NCBI GenBank assembly: GCA_910585375.1
Contig: CAJUCZ010000020.1
Coordinates: forward strand, 1 to 33,287
From: an uncultured Alphaproteobacteria bacterium
GTDB taxonomy: Bacteria; Pseudomonadota; Alphaproteobacteria; RF32; CAG-239
DNA: 33,287 bases
Direction of reading: 5' to 3'
This document shows, one piece after another, positions 21,889-30,870 of this stretch (its first letter is position 1; each line of letters opens with the position of its first letter). A model generated the notes under the pieces. It saw only the letters and a program-made list of their open reading frames with translations, did not search any database and was not told the origin of the DNA. Both the position numbers and the translations under genes were made by a program.

Positions 21889-24642
21889 ATGACTGAAAAA
21901 GTATGTCTTATTGACGGTTCCGGTTATATCTTCCGCGCTTTTTACGGCCTTCCGATGATGACCAGTCCGTCCGGTGTGCCGGTTAATGCCGTCTTTGGTT
22001 ACACCAATATGTTTCTGCGTCTGACACAAAATATCAAATGCGATTATTGCCTTGTGCTTTTTGATGCCAAACGCCAAAATTACCGCAACGAAATTTTTCC
22101 GGATTATAAAGGCACGCGCGCCGAAATTCCTGAAGAGCTGATTCCGCAGTTTTCAATTATCCGCGAAGCCACAAACGCATTAAATTTGAATTATCTGGAG
22201 ATGGAAGGCTACGAAGCCGATGATTTGATTGCGACTTATGCCCGTCAGGCAACGGATAAAGGCATGGAAGTTGTTGTTGTTTCCGCCGACAAAGACCTGA
22301 TGCAGCTGATTCGGAACGGCGTGGAATATTATGACCCGATGAAAGACAAATTTTACGGGCCGGAAGACGTTAAAGAAAAATTCGGCGTCTATCCGGAGCG
22401 GGTCGTTGATGTACAGGCTCTGGCCGGCGATTCGATTGACAATGTCCCCGGCGTCCCCAGTATCGGATTGAAAACGGCGGCGCAATTGATAAATGATTTT
22501 GGTTCTTTGGAAGAAGTCCTGAACCGTGCGTCCGAAATCAAACAAAACAAACGCCGCGAAACCTTGCTTGCCAATATCGACAATGCCCGTATTTCATTGC
22601 AGCTTGTTACATTGAAAAATGATGTTCCGGTAGAAAAAGACATAACGGAGTTTTCCTGCCGCGCACCGCATTTGGAGGTCTTGCATAAGTTTATTGATGA
22701 CTACGGTTTTCGCAGCCTGAAAAACCGGATAGAAAAATGGGCGGATGAACGCTGTTCATCTTTACCGGAAGATAAGAAAGACACTGTATTTAAAGAAGTT
22801 GAAAAACATTATGAACTGGTGCAAACGGAAGAACAACTGCAAAAATGGGCGGAGATGATAAAGCAAAAACGCTTGTTCGCCTTTGATACCGAAACTACCG
22901 GCTTTAATCCGGTTTTTGACAAGATTGTCGGCTTTTCCATGGCCACGGAAGAAGGTGTGGCCTGTTATGTTCCGCTGGCACATGTCAGCAGCTTGAAAGC
23001 AGATTTGTTTTCCTCTCCTGCCGATACGCCTGTCCGGCAACTGGATTTTGCAACGGTCAAAAAACATCTGGCGCCGTTGTTTGCCGATAACGCGATTTTA
23101 AAAATCGGTCATAACATCAAATTCGATATGCACTTTTTTGCTCAGGTTATCGGTGAAGACGCCGTTTTTGCGCCGGTTGAAGATACGGCCGTTATTTCTT
23201 ATGATCTCGACAGTTCTACACACGGACACGGCATGGATGAACTGGCTGAAATCTTCTTAAATTACCGGACGATAAAATATGAGGAAGTTTGTGGCAGCGG
23301 CCGTGATAAAATAACTTTTGACAAGGTGGATTTAACCAAAGCGCTGGACTATGCCGCCGAAGATGCCGATATTACGCTGCGTCTTTATAATGTCTTAAAG
23401 CCGCGTTTGTTTGCCGAAAAGCTTTTGACGGTGTATGAAAACTTTGACCGCCCGCTGATTTCCGTTCTTAAAGATATGGAAAAACAGGGAATTATGGTCG
23501 ATGCGCAGGCTTTACGCCGTCTGAGTATGGATTTTGAAGGCAGAATGCGCACTTTTGAGGCTGAAATTTATCAGCTTGCGGGTGAGGAGTTTAATCTTTC
23601 TTCTCCAAAACAAATCGGAGAAATTTTGTTTGGAAAGTTAGGGTTGAAGGGCAAGAAAACCCCGAGCGGCGCATGGCAGACCGGTGCCGACGTACTTGAA
23701 CAACTGGCGGAAGATGGCTGCGATTTGGCGCAAAAAATCCTCGATTGGCGTGCCCTTGCCAAACTTAAATCGACTTATAGCGACGCCTTGTTGGAATTAT
23801 TGGATAAAAACTCGCGGGTTCATACTACATTCAGTCAGGTTGTGGCTAACACCGGCCGTCTCGCTTCCGGCAATCCTAACTTGCAGAATATTCCGATAAG
23901 AACGGAAGAAGGCAAAAAAATTCGTGAATGTTTTATTGCTAAAGCGGGGCATAAGATTATTGCCTCGGATTATTCGCAGGTGGAATTGCGGCTTTTGGCA
24001 GCGGTGGCAGATGTTAAGGCATTGAAAAAGGCTTTTGCCGACGGTGTTGATATTCATGCCGCGACCGCTTCGCATGTTTTCGGTATTCCTTATGACAAAG
24101 TTGACGCCAATACCCGCCGCCATGCCAAAGCAATTAATTTCGGTATCGTGTACGGAATTTCCGCTTATGGACTTGCCAAACAAATCGGCGTGGCTCCGGA
24201 AGATGCCAAAGCTTATATTGAGGCCTATTTCCGCGAAATGCCGGAAATAAAAAAATATATGGACGATACGATAGCCTTTGCCCGCGCTAATGATTATGTT
24301 CTGACGCCTTTTGGTCGCCGTTGTTCGATTATGGGAATTAACGATAAAAACAAACGTCTTGCAGCCAACGCCGAACGTGCCGCGATTAACGCCCCGATTC
24401 AGGGTGGTGCGGCCGATATTATCAAGCTGGCAATGAGCCGGATACCGGACGAATTGCAAAAACGCGGGCTCAAGACAAAGATGTTGTTGCAGGTACATGA
24501 CGAACTGGTATTTGAAGCGCCCGAAAACGAGGTTGAAGAGGCTTCAAAAATCATAAAAGCAATAATGGAAGGAGTTGTAAATCTTTCTGTTCCGTTCATT
24601 GCCGAAGTCGGTGTCGGCGACAATTGGACTCAGGCGCATTAA
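21889..24642 (+). CDS. polA: DNA polymerase I
   Basis: The enzyme fills gaps and removes RNA primers. The 917-residue length is standard. Domains: 5'-3' exonuclease (1-290, with DGSGYIFRAFYGLP, YEADDLIATYA and GDSIDNVPGVPSIG), 3'-5' exonuclease with all acidic motifs kept (FDTETTG, IGHNIKFD, YAAEDADIT), and polymerase motifs A (ASDYSQVELRLLAAV), B (RRHAKAINFGIVYGISAYGL) and C (LQVHDELVFEA). Proofreading should therefore be active, unlike in some bacterial PolI. The gene ends at a strong bidirectional terminator. Confidence 0.98.
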   Translation: MTEKVCLIDGSGYIFRAFYGLPMMTSPSGVPVNAVFGYTNMFLRLTQNIKCDYCLVLFDAKRQNYRNEIFPDYKGTRAEIPEELIPQFSIIREATNALNLNYLEMEGYEADDLIATYARQATDKGMEVVVVSADKDLMQLIRNGVEYYDPMKDKFYGPEDVKEKFGVYPERVVDVQALAGDSIDNVPGVPSIGLKTAAQLINDFGSLEEVLNRASEIKQNKRRETLLANIDNARISLQLVTLKNDVPVEKDITEFSCRAPHLEVLHKFIDDYGFRSLKNRIEKWADERCSSLPEDKKDTVFKEVEKHYELVQTEEQLQKWAEMIKQKRLFAFDTETTGFNPVFDKIVGFSMATEEGVACYVPLAHVSSLKADLFSSPADTPVRQLDFATVKKHLAPLFADNAILKIGHNIKFDMHFFAQVIGEDAVFAPVEDTAVISYDLDSSTHGHGMDELAEIFLNYRTIKYEEVCGSGRDKITFDKVDLTKALDYAAEDADITLRLYNVLKPRLFAEKLLTVYENFDRPLISVLKDMEKQGIMVDAQALRRLSMDFEGRMRTFEAEIYQLAGEEFNLSSPKQIGEILFGKLGLKGKKTPSGAWQTGADVLEQLAEDGCDLAQKILDWRALAKLKSTYSDALLELLDKNSRVHTTFSQVVANTGRLASGNPNLQNIPIRTEEGKKIRECFIAKAGHKIIASDYSQVELRLLAAVADVKALKKAFADGVDIHAATASHVFGIPYDKVDANTRRHAKAINFGIVYGISAYGLAKQIGVAPEDAKAYIEAYFREMPEIKKYMDDTIAFARANDYVLTPFGRRCSIMGINDKNKRLAANAERAAINAPIQGGAADIIKLAMSRIPDELQKRGLKTKMLLQVHDELVFEAPENEVEEASKIIKAIMEGVVNLSVPFIAEVGVGDNWTQAH

Positions 24643-24646
24643 ACAA

Positions 24647-24674
24647 AAACCGCTGCATGAAAAAGCAGCGGTTT
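24647..24674. terminator. Bidirectional terminator between polA and the membrane gene
   Basis: AAACCGCTGC (24647-24656) pairs with GCAGCGGTTT (24665-24674) around an 8-base loop. A and T runs flank both sides, so it serves convergent polA and the minus-strand gene that stops at 24678. Confidence 0.88.
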
Positions 24675-24677
24675 GGT

Positions 24678-25295
24678 TTAATACACAATGATTACAACCA
24701 AAAAAGCGGCAATCATAAATAAAACCACATCAAGAATTAAATAATTGGCTGTTGATGCCAAAATCTCCTGATTCAGGAAATATATCCTGCCGGCAAGAAA
24801 TTCGCCGGCCTTGATGAACAGGCTTAAAATCAGCGTCAAAACAAACAGTTCTTTAGCCAGTCCGGCAATAGTCTGCTTTTTCTTGTCAATTCTGTTCTGA
24901 TAAAGCAGGTTCCAGCCTTTGGTGCCGAAAATGGCAGGGCAGTCGCCGGAGTCAATCAGGGCTATGCCTTTATACATATACGGCTTGATCTGTTTAAGAA
25001 CCTTAATCTTTCCGGGTTTTATCTTTCGGCCGTCAACGGTTTTCAGCGGAACTTTGGGATCATAAATTGCAACATAAAGTTTATTATCGGGATATTCGAT
25101 CAGATAAAAGTTTTTTCCTTTCTGCTCCTGATAATCAATAACAGTTACGCCGCCTTTAACCTGAACCACATTCCGTAGCACATGAATATGCAGACAAAAA
25201 ATAAAAGTCGCAAGCGCAATTCCCAGAATTTTAACGCCTGAATTAAACCATTTTGCAATCTCAACAATAATATTCGCATTCATAATTATAATCAT
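24678..25295 (-). CDS. Unrecognised inner-membrane protein
   Basis: The 205-residue protein has one hydrophobic segment near residues 19-40, a soluble middle of about 95 residues rich in beta-type sequence (VTVIDYQEQKGKNFYLIEYP, then KLYVAIYDPKVPLKTVDGRK), and two more membrane segments at about 145-165 and 180-205. I do not recognise the family. No Shine-Dalgarno is visible. A strong promoter places the start of transcription about 5 bases before ATG 25295 and 17 before ATG 25283, so translation may be leaderless or nearly so. Convergent with polA, divergent from gyrB. Confidence 0.7.
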   Translation of the reverse strand: MIIIMNANIIVEIAKWFNSGVKILGIALATFIFCLHIHVLRNVVQVKGGVTVIDYQEQKGKNFYLIEYPDNKLYVAIYDPKVPLKTVDGRKIKPGKIKVLKQIKPYMYKGIALIDSGDCPAIFGTKGWNLLYQNRIDKKKQTIAGLAKELFVLTLILSLFIKAGEFLAGRIYFLNQEILASTANYLILDVVLFMIAAFLVVIIVY

Positions 25296-25306
25296 TTTAG
25301 GCTGAT

Positions 25307-25335
25307 AATATAGTGTGTTTTGTCCAAGCCGTCAA
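25307..25335 (-). promoter_or_regulatory. Promoter of the membrane protein gene
   Basis: Minus-strand TTGACG (25330-25335), 17-base spacer, TATATT (25307-25312): one of the best promoter matches in the window. Expected start near 25300. Confidence 0.7.
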
Positions 25336-25497
25336 TGTTTTTGATAAAATAAATTTTCATCCGGCGTATCAGGGATTTTTCTTGTGAATAACCCGTCAAA
25401 AACCTTAATATTTTGCATTTATTGCTTGGTTCTTCTAAGAATTTGCTGTATGCTCAGACATATTAAAATTAGTTTAGATAAAGGAAGTAATAACATT

Positions 25498-27939
25498 ATG
25501 ACAGAGATGACAGCTGAAGAAATCCGCAAGGAAGAAAATGAATACACAGCCGACTCAATCAAGGTTTTGCGCGGTTTGGATGCCGTCCGCAAACGTCCTG
25601 GCATGTATATTGGCGATACCGATGACGGTACCGGCCTGCATCACATGATTTATGAGGTCTTGGATAACGCAATTGATGAAGCTTTGGCCGGTTATTGTGA
25701 TAAAACCGAAATCATTTTAAATCCTGACGGTTCGGCAACCATCCGTGACAACGGCCGCGGCATCCCTGTCGGGATTCACAAAGAAGAAGGCGTTTCTGCG
25801 GCAGAAGTAATTATGACCCAGCTGCATTCCGGCGGTAAGTTTGATAATAACTCCTATAAAGTTTCCGGCGGTTTGCACGGCGTAGGCGTTTCTGTGGTTA
25901 ATGCGTTGTCTATCTGGCTTAAATTGCGTATTTGGCGTGAAGGCAAAGAACATATTGCCATGTTTTCCCACGGTAATGTGACGGAGCATCTGAAGGTCGT
26001 CGGCGAAGCCCCCGGCAAACACGGAACGGAAGTATCTTTTCTGCCTTCTCCGGAAACCTTTACCCAGACGGAATTTAACTTTGATACTCTGGAACGCGCC
26101 ATTCGTGAAAAAGCTTTTTTAAACTCCGGCGTTTATTTGAAGCTGATTGACAACCGCGGTGCCGAACCGCGGGAAGTGGTCATGCACTATGAAGGCGGTT
26201 TGAGTGCTTTTGTCAACCATATCAATAAGTCAAAATCTCCTCTGCACGAAAATATTATTGCTTTTGACGGCGAGAAAGACGACATTAATGTTGAAATCGC
26301 CATGCAGTGGACCAATGCTTATAATGAAAGCATGCTTTGCTTTACCAACAATATTCCGCAGAAAGACGGCGGAACGCACTTGGCCGGCTTCCGTGCCGCG
26401 CTGACCCGCACGATTAACAATTACGTTATGGAAAACGGGCTGTTGAAAAAAGAAAAAGTCGTCCTGTCCGGTGATGATATGCGCGAAGGTTTAAGCTGCG
26501 TGTTGTCCGTGAAAGTTCCTGATCCGAAGTTTTCTTCGCAAACCAAAGAAAAACTTGTGTCTTCCGAGGTTCGTCCGGTTGTTGAAAATATTGTGGCCGA
26601 CAAACTCAAAGAATGGCTGGATGAGCACCCTGTCGAAGCCAAAGTGATTGTCGGAAAAATCGTAGAAGCAGCCACCGCCCGCGAAGCAGCCCGAAAAGCC
26701 CGTGAGCTGACCCGCCGCAAAGGCGTGCTGGATGTGGCTTCTCTGCCCGGAAAACTTGCTGACTGTTCGGAAAAAGATCCGGCTTTGTCAGAAATCTTCA
26801 TCGTTGAGGGAGATTCCGCAGGCGGTTCTGCCAAACAGGGACGCAACCGTACCACTCAGGCAATTTTGCCGTTGCGTGGTAAGATTTTGAATGTTGAACG
26901 CGCCCGTTTTGATAAGATGCTGAACTCCGCGGAAATCGGCACCATGATTACCGCATTTGGTACCGGTATCGGCCGCGATGATTTTAATATTGACAAATGC
27001 CGTTACCACAAAATCATCATCATGACCGATGCTGATGTCGACGGCAGCCACATCAGAACCCTGCTGTTAACTTTCTTCTATCGCCAAATGCCGGAAATTA
27101 TCGAGCGCGGCTATGTTTATATTGCCCAGCCGCCGCTGTTCAAAGCCAAACGCGGCAATTCTGTTTTGTACTTAAAAGATGAGCACGAAATGGAAGATTA
27201 TCTGATTCGCGGGGGCTGTGACGATGCCGTGCTGATTCGCAAAAACGGCGAACAGGTTGTCGGCGAGGACTTGGTTCATCTGGTGGAAGAAAACCGCAAG
27301 GTCCGCGGTCTGATTGCCTCTTTGAGCAAAATGGCGCCGGAAAAAATTATTGAACAAATGGCAATTTTCGGTTTGTTTGATGCCGAAGTTCAGAAAAATT
27401 CCGCTGCGGTTCGTGAAATACTGTCCAAAATCATTAACCGTATGAATGATTTGGAAGCCGAATATGACAAAGGCTGGATTTACAGTTTTGCCGATAATGG
27501 CGAAATCGTCTTCAGCCGGACATTGCGCGGCGTGGAAGAACGTCACCAAATTCCGCAAATGCTGATGGAAAGTCAGGAAGGGCGGATGTTAAATGCCATG
27601 AAGGCCGAACTCTTTGAAAACTTTGGCGAGACCAGCCGTTTGGTTTCTAAGAACGGTCTGGAAAAAGACATGTCCGGTCCGGTAAGCTTTGTTGACGCCG
27701 TTATGGCTGCCGGACGCAAAGGCATTTCCATCCAGCGTTATAAAGGTTTGGGCGAGATGAATCCCGAACAGCTTTGGGAAACTACGCTTGATCCGGAAGC
27801 CCGCTCGCTGCTGCAGGTCAAAATCGACCATATGGAAGAAGCGGACGAAACCTTTGCAACCCTGATGGGCGATGTGGTAGAACCGCGTAAAGAGTTTATT
27901 CAGGATAACGCTTTGAATGTAACCAATCTGGATATTTAG
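25498..27939 (+). CDS. gyrB: DNA gyrase subunit B
   Basis: This is the ATPase subunit of gyrase, which introduces negative supercoils. From ATG 25498 the protein is 813 residues. Landmarks: ADSIKVLRGLDAVRKRPGMY, YEVLDNAIDEALAGY, SGGLHGVGVSVVNALS (ATP lid), the Toprim block VEGDSAGGSAKQGRNRTTQA, ADVDGSHIRTLLLTFFYRQM and the C-terminal RYKGLGEMNPEQLWETT. The Gln-rich GyrB form, not ParE, fits the insert-free EGDSAGGSAKQGR. I reject the GTG at 25384 as start: its added segment is hydrophobic and unlike GyrB, while AAGGAAG lies 10 bases before 25498. It stands alone, not with dnaA-dnaN-recF. Confidence 0.97.
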   Translation: MTEMTAEEIRKEENEYTADSIKVLRGLDAVRKRPGMYIGDTDDGTGLHHMIYEVLDNAIDEALAGYCDKTEIILNPDGSATIRDNGRGIPVGIHKEEGVSAAEVIMTQLHSGGKFDNNSYKVSGGLHGVGVSVVNALSIWLKLRIWREGKEHIAMFSHGNVTEHLKVVGEAPGKHGTEVSFLPSPETFTQTEFNFDTLERAIREKAFLNSGVYLKLIDNRGAEPREVVMHYEGGLSAFVNHINKSKSPLHENIIAFDGEKDDINVEIAMQWTNAYNESMLCFTNNIPQKDGGTHLAGFRAALTRTINNYVMENGLLKKEKVVLSGDDMREGLSCVLSVKVPDPKFSSQTKEKLVSSEVRPVVENIVADKLKEWLDEHPVEAKVIVGKIVEAATAREAARKARELTRRKGVLDVASLPGKLADCSEKDPALSEIFIVEGDSAGGSAKQGRNRTTQAILPLRGKILNVERARFDKMLNSAEIGTMITAFGTGIGRDDFNIDKCRYHKIIIMTDADVDGSHIRTLLLTFFYRQMPEIIERGYVYIAQPPLFKAKRGNSVLYLKDEHEMEDYLIRGGCDDAVLIRKNGEQVVGEDLVHLVEENRKVRGLIASLSKMAPEKIIEQMAIFGLFDAEVQKNSAAVREILSKIINRMNDLEAEYDKGWIYSFADNGEIVFSRTLRGVEERHQIPQMLMESQEGRMLNAMKAELFENFGETSRLVSKNGLEKDMSGPVSFVDAVMAAGRKGISIQRYKGLGEMNPEQLWETTLDPEARSLLQVKIDHMEEADETFATLMGDVVEPRKEFIQDNALNVTNLDI

Positions 27940-27984
27940 CTGTTAGCAGATTTGTTATCAATTAAAAAATCTTTAGAAATTGCT

Positions 27985-28015
27985 TTGAACTGTCCCTGAA
28001 AATTGGACAGTTCAA
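27985..28015. terminator. Probable terminator between gyrB and the Cys-rich gene
   Basis: TTGAACTGTCC pairs perfectly with GGACAGTTCAA around a 9-base loop. There is no immediate U-run on the + side (TTTTT only appears 12 bases later), so it may act as an mRNA end-protecting hairpin or a weak terminator for both convergent genes. Confidence 0.55.
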
Positions 28016-28050
28016 GCAAGATAATATTTTTGAGGGTCATGCTTAAGGCA

Positions 28051-29184
28051 TTATCTGGGACAACAAGCTACCATAGTATCTACAGAGCAGTCTGAGAAAT
28101 ATCTTTTGCATGTTGTGGCAATGCCCCAGGTGCATCCGCCGGGATCCATAATAGAACACCGCGGTTCATATTTGGCACATTCGTCTGAGGCATCGCATAA
28201 CTGATAACAATTCCATCCAGAATAAGTCGAACAGTCGCTGTTAACGCCTGAGCAAGCAGAACAAATCCAGTTTACGCCGGAAGGGCGGGTCGTATATTGG
28301 CATTTTTGTACCGTACAGGTTTTCTTGATTTCGACACAGTCGTTTCCACTTTTTTCGTAACCTGAGTTGCAAGACCAGCCAGTATTTATTGTGTGACTGC
28401 CAGAGCAATCGGTGCAAGAGGTTGTTGTATATGAGCTGTTGCTTGGTTTATTGGAAACAGTGTTTTTGCAATCAGGTAAAGTACAGCTTGGGGAAACCGG
28501 TATATTCGGGATATCAGGTTCTTCCGGATCGGGCTCTGGCTCTGGTTCTGGTTCCGGTCCGCAGTAGGACGAATCACACCAACATTCGGTACAAGGTGGC
28601 GGTGGAGGAGGCGTGGAACAGGTAACGCATGCCTGTCCGTTAAAGTCATTGTATCCGCCGGACGGAGAAGTTATTTCATCGGCGGAGCAGCTTGTGTTGC
28701 AATCATTGCCGTAACGGCAGACGTAACAGGTTTCGCCGCAGCCGGTAGAGGAATAGTGGTCAAAAACATAAGGGTAAGAGCAGCTGCTGGTAGATCCTTC
28801 GCGGCAGCGGGTATCGCAGCATTCTTCATATTTTCCGTCACAAATTTCTCCGACGCCGCGGTAGGGCGAAGTACAAATCTTATTATAAGTTGCCGGACAA
28901 TAACATTCGGTAATCCAGTCGTCACTGTGCGGACAGGTCTTGTCAAAAATTTTGGGACTTGGGCATTGCGGGTTGTCTAAGGAAAGGTGGTATTTAGGAT
29001 TGGCCGAGCGCTGACAAAGACAATAGTCTTCGCCGCCGCCTTCACAGTCACCGGGGAATATTATCGGTTCTTCTTCAAAGTCGGGAAGGAAAGTGGTCTT
29101 TGCTTGCACTGTTAAAGGCAAGGTAACGGATGCCATAAAGCAATATGTCAAAACGGCAACGGGTTTATGCGCATAATATGTCAT
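28051..29184 (-). CDS. Cysteine-rich secreted protein with TTFLPD motif
   Basis: The 377-residue protein has a signal peptide ending near LPLTVQA, and the mature chain begins KTTFLPDFEEEP. I count 44 cysteines in roughly 350 mature residues, in CxC, CxxC and CC pairs. A Pro/Glu linker (GPEPEPEPEPDPEEPDIP) splits it into two Cys-rich halves; a polyproline run precedes it. The second half repeats a pattern of CxxC followed 10-13 residues later by WxC (for example TDCSGSHTINTGWSCNSGY). I do not recognise a domain. With that many cysteines an oxidising location (periplasm or surface) is expected. I start at ATG 29184 with GGGAGA upstream and a TATAAT promoter. A surface adhesin or matrix-like role is only a guess. 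Confidence 0.85.
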   Translation of the reverse strand: MTYYAHKPVAVLTYCFMASVTLPLTVQAKTTFLPDFEEEPIIFPGDCEGGGEDYCLCQRSANPKYHLSLDNPQCPSPKIFDKTCPHSDDWITECYCPATYNKICTSPYRGVGEICDGKYEECCDTRCREGSTSSCSYPYVFDHYSSTGCGETCYVCRYGNDCNTSCSADEITSPSGGYNDFNGQACVTCSTPPPPPPCTECWCDSSYCGPEPEPEPEPDPEEPDIPNIPVSPSCTLPDCKNTVSNKPSNSSYTTTSCTDCSGSHTINTGWSCNSGYEKSGNDCVEIKKTCTVQKCQYTTRPSGVNWICSACSGVNSDCSTYSGWNCYQLCDASDECAKYEPRCSIMDPGGCTWGIATTCKRYFSDCSVDTMVACCPR

Positions 29185-29215
29185 AATAGTTCTCCCAAAA
29201 GATACGGATAAAACT

Positions 29216-29224
29216 ATTATAACA
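29216..29224 (-). promoter_or_regulatory. Extended -10 promoter of the Cys-rich gene
   Basis: Minus-strand TGTTATAAT gives a perfect TATAAT with an upstream TGn. A candidate -35 (TTTACT) lies about 16 bases before it. The transcript would start near 29209, leaving a leader of about 25 bases with GGGAGA. Confidence 0.65.
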
Positions 29225-29294
29225 CACAAACAGGAAAAGTAAACAATTAATGAAAAACGGTACTGCTTTTTTGTACTATTAGAAAACGATGATA

Positions 29295-29323
29295 TAAAAA
29301 TATCCCGCTGTTTTGCGGGATAT
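29295..29323 (-). terminator. Terminator of the small secreted peptide gene
   Basis: On the minus strand ATATCCCGC and GCGGGATAT enclose a 6-base loop and are followed by TTTTTATA, 13 bases past the stop of the small gene. Confidence 0.85.
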
Positions 29324-29336
29324 TAAATACAGTTTC

Positions 29337-29486
29337 TCAATTCAGATTTTCTGTCATCCGAAAAGTATAATTGGAAGAATCTCCGCCTTCTTCGGCGTCA
29401 GGCAGAAAAGTCGTACCGGCAAAGGCCTGAAAACCGAACGTCACGGCAGCCAGCAAAGTTAAAACATAAAGCAAAGATTTTTTCAT
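29337..29486 (-). CDS. 49-residue secreted peptide with TTFLPD motif
   Basis: A short gene: ATG at 29486 preceded by GGAGAAG at good spacing. It encodes a signal peptide (MKKSLLYVLTLLAAVTFGFQ, then AFA) followed by GTTFLPDAEEGGDSSNYTFR and MTENLN. The mature peptide is about 26 residues and has no cysteine. The TTFLPD-D/E segment falls directly after the predicted cleavage site, exactly where the adjacent Cys-rich protein carries KTTFLPDFEEE. The gene has its own terminator. The shared motif suggests a common processing, sorting or binding step; function unknown. It could alternatively be a truncated remnant of a longer relative of the Cys-rich protein. Confidence 0.8.
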   Translation of the reverse strand: MKKSLLYVLTLLAAVTFGFQAFAGTTFLPDAEEGGDSSNYTFRMTENLN

Positions 29487-29552
29487 GATTCTTCTCCGTA
29501 AAGGTTATCACTGTCTGTAAGTATACCTTTAAATGGTTAACAAAACAACCGT

Positions 29553-30773
29553 TTATTTGGCAATTTTTTGCAGCAACTGTGTTGCGGAAAGTGTAAAATT
29601 GCTGTCAATCCATTGTTTTTCAAGATTTTTAAGGATTCCGCCGATCTGTGCGCTTTCGGCAATGCCGGCACTGATAACATCTCTGCCGCGCAACGGAAAA
29701 ACCGGAATTTCATACGTGTCGATCTTATTTAACAGCTCATTGAGATTTGCAATTTCTTTTTTCTCAAAAGCCAGCTGCAACAATAACTTGTTTCGGCAAA
29801 AGTCTTTTCCGTAGTGATAAATCATTTTGTTGCGGTTGTCCTCATTGCTAAAATCCTGCAACTTGGGAACATATTCTGCCCAGCTCAAAAAAAGCTGTTT
29901 TTCTTTTTTGCTGAGTTTAAGGCGGTTTGCCAAATTTTCTGCCAGCATTTCATCGGGGTCAAAAATCACAAACAACCGCCGCAGGGCACAAGACTGCAAA
30001 CCGTGTTTCTCAATCAGAGCCGCTAAAAATTTCAGCTTGTCCAAATTTTTCGGGTCCGGCAGAATGGAAGACAAAATTTCGTTATCTTTCATAATCTGCA
30101 ATACCTTAACCACATTCGGCGTCATCAGGATTTTGAAAAATTCGTCGCGGATTCTCTCCAGAGAAAGCTGCTTCAGACCGTCTTTGTTGTTAACACAGGC
30201 CTGCAAAGACTTTTGGTCAATTTCGCCTTTGCCGAAAATTGAATAAAAACGGAAAAAACGCAGGATTCGCAAATAATCTTCTTTGATTCGGACGGCCGGA
30301 CTTCCTATAAATTTGATTTTTCCGTTTTCCAAGTCCTCAATACCGTTATAATAATCAAAAACATTGCCTTTTTCATCGGCATAAACCGCATTGATTGTCA
30401 GGTCGCGGCGCGAGGCATCAATTTCCCAGTCGCCGGTAAATTCGACTTCGGCATGGCGGCCGTCGGTTTTCACGTCTTTTCTGAGGGACGTGATTTCCAG
30501 AACTTTTCCGTTGATAAGAACGCCGACTGTGCCGAATTTGATGCCGATAGGAACGGTTTTAATGTTGTTTTCTTCGCAAATTTCAACCAGTTCGTCAGGG
30601 CTCAGGTCTGTAGCAAGGTCAAGGTCAAATCCGTCAAGGCCGGACAAAGCGTCTCTGACTGCACCGCCGACAAAACGTAAAACGCCGCCGTGGTTTTCAA
30701 CAATCCGAAACAAATCCAAAATTTTTTTGTCTCGGATAATTCTGCTCATATCGAGGTATTTATCTCTTAACAT
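29553..30773 (-). CDS. cca: CCA-adding tRNA nucleotidyltransferase / poly(A) polymerase family
   Basis: This class II nucleotidyltransferase adds or repairs the CCA end of tRNAs. From ATG 30773 it is 406 residues. Landmarks are FVGGAVRDALSG (GGxVRD), GFDLDLATD (catalytic DxD), VPIGIKFGTVGVLINGKVLE, ASRRDLTINAVYAD, FDYYNGIEDLENGKIKFIG, and RILRFFRFYSIFG, followed by the helical C-terminal body. No strong ribosome site precedes 30773; ATG 30749 is an alternative, while the longer frame to 30950 runs across the divergent ialB-like gene. A single poly(A) polymerase role cannot be excluded by sequence alone, but CCA addition is usual in this class. Confidence 0.9.
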   Translation of the reverse strand: MLRDKYLDMSRIIRDKKILDLFRIVENHGGVLRFVGGAVRDALSGLDGFDLDLATDLSPDELVEICEENNIKTVPIGIKFGTVGVLINGKVLEITSLRKDVKTDGRHAEVEFTGDWEIDASRRDLTINAVYADEKGNVFDYYNGIEDLENGKIKFIGSPAVRIKEDYLRILRFFRFYSIFGKGEIDQKSLQACVNNKDGLKQLSLERIRDEFFKILMTPNVVKVLQIMKDNEILSSILPDPKNLDKLKFLAALIEKHGLQSCALRRLFVIFDPDEMLAENLANRLKLSKKEKQLFLSWAEYVPKLQDFSNEDNRNKMIYHYGKDFCRNKLLLQLAFEKKEIANLNELLNKIDTYEIPVFPLRGRDVISAGIAESAQIGGILKNLEKQWIDSNFTLSATQLLQKIAK

Positions 30774-30870
30774 TTTATTTTCAGCCTTGCTTTTTGCTCC
30801 GAAGTTAACATTTTTTATATAAATTTCAAATATTATTATCGCAAAATAACAATATTGTGAGTATCTGGGA

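Noticed and set aside
23797..24498. 233-codon frame antisense to polA
   Set aside because: It covers the polymerase motifs A-C of polA on the other strand; no independent signals.
25384..25497. N-terminal extension of gyrB from a GTG
   Set aside because: Hydrophobic, Cys-rich and unlike GyrB; ATG 25498 has AAGGAAG and gives the normal length.
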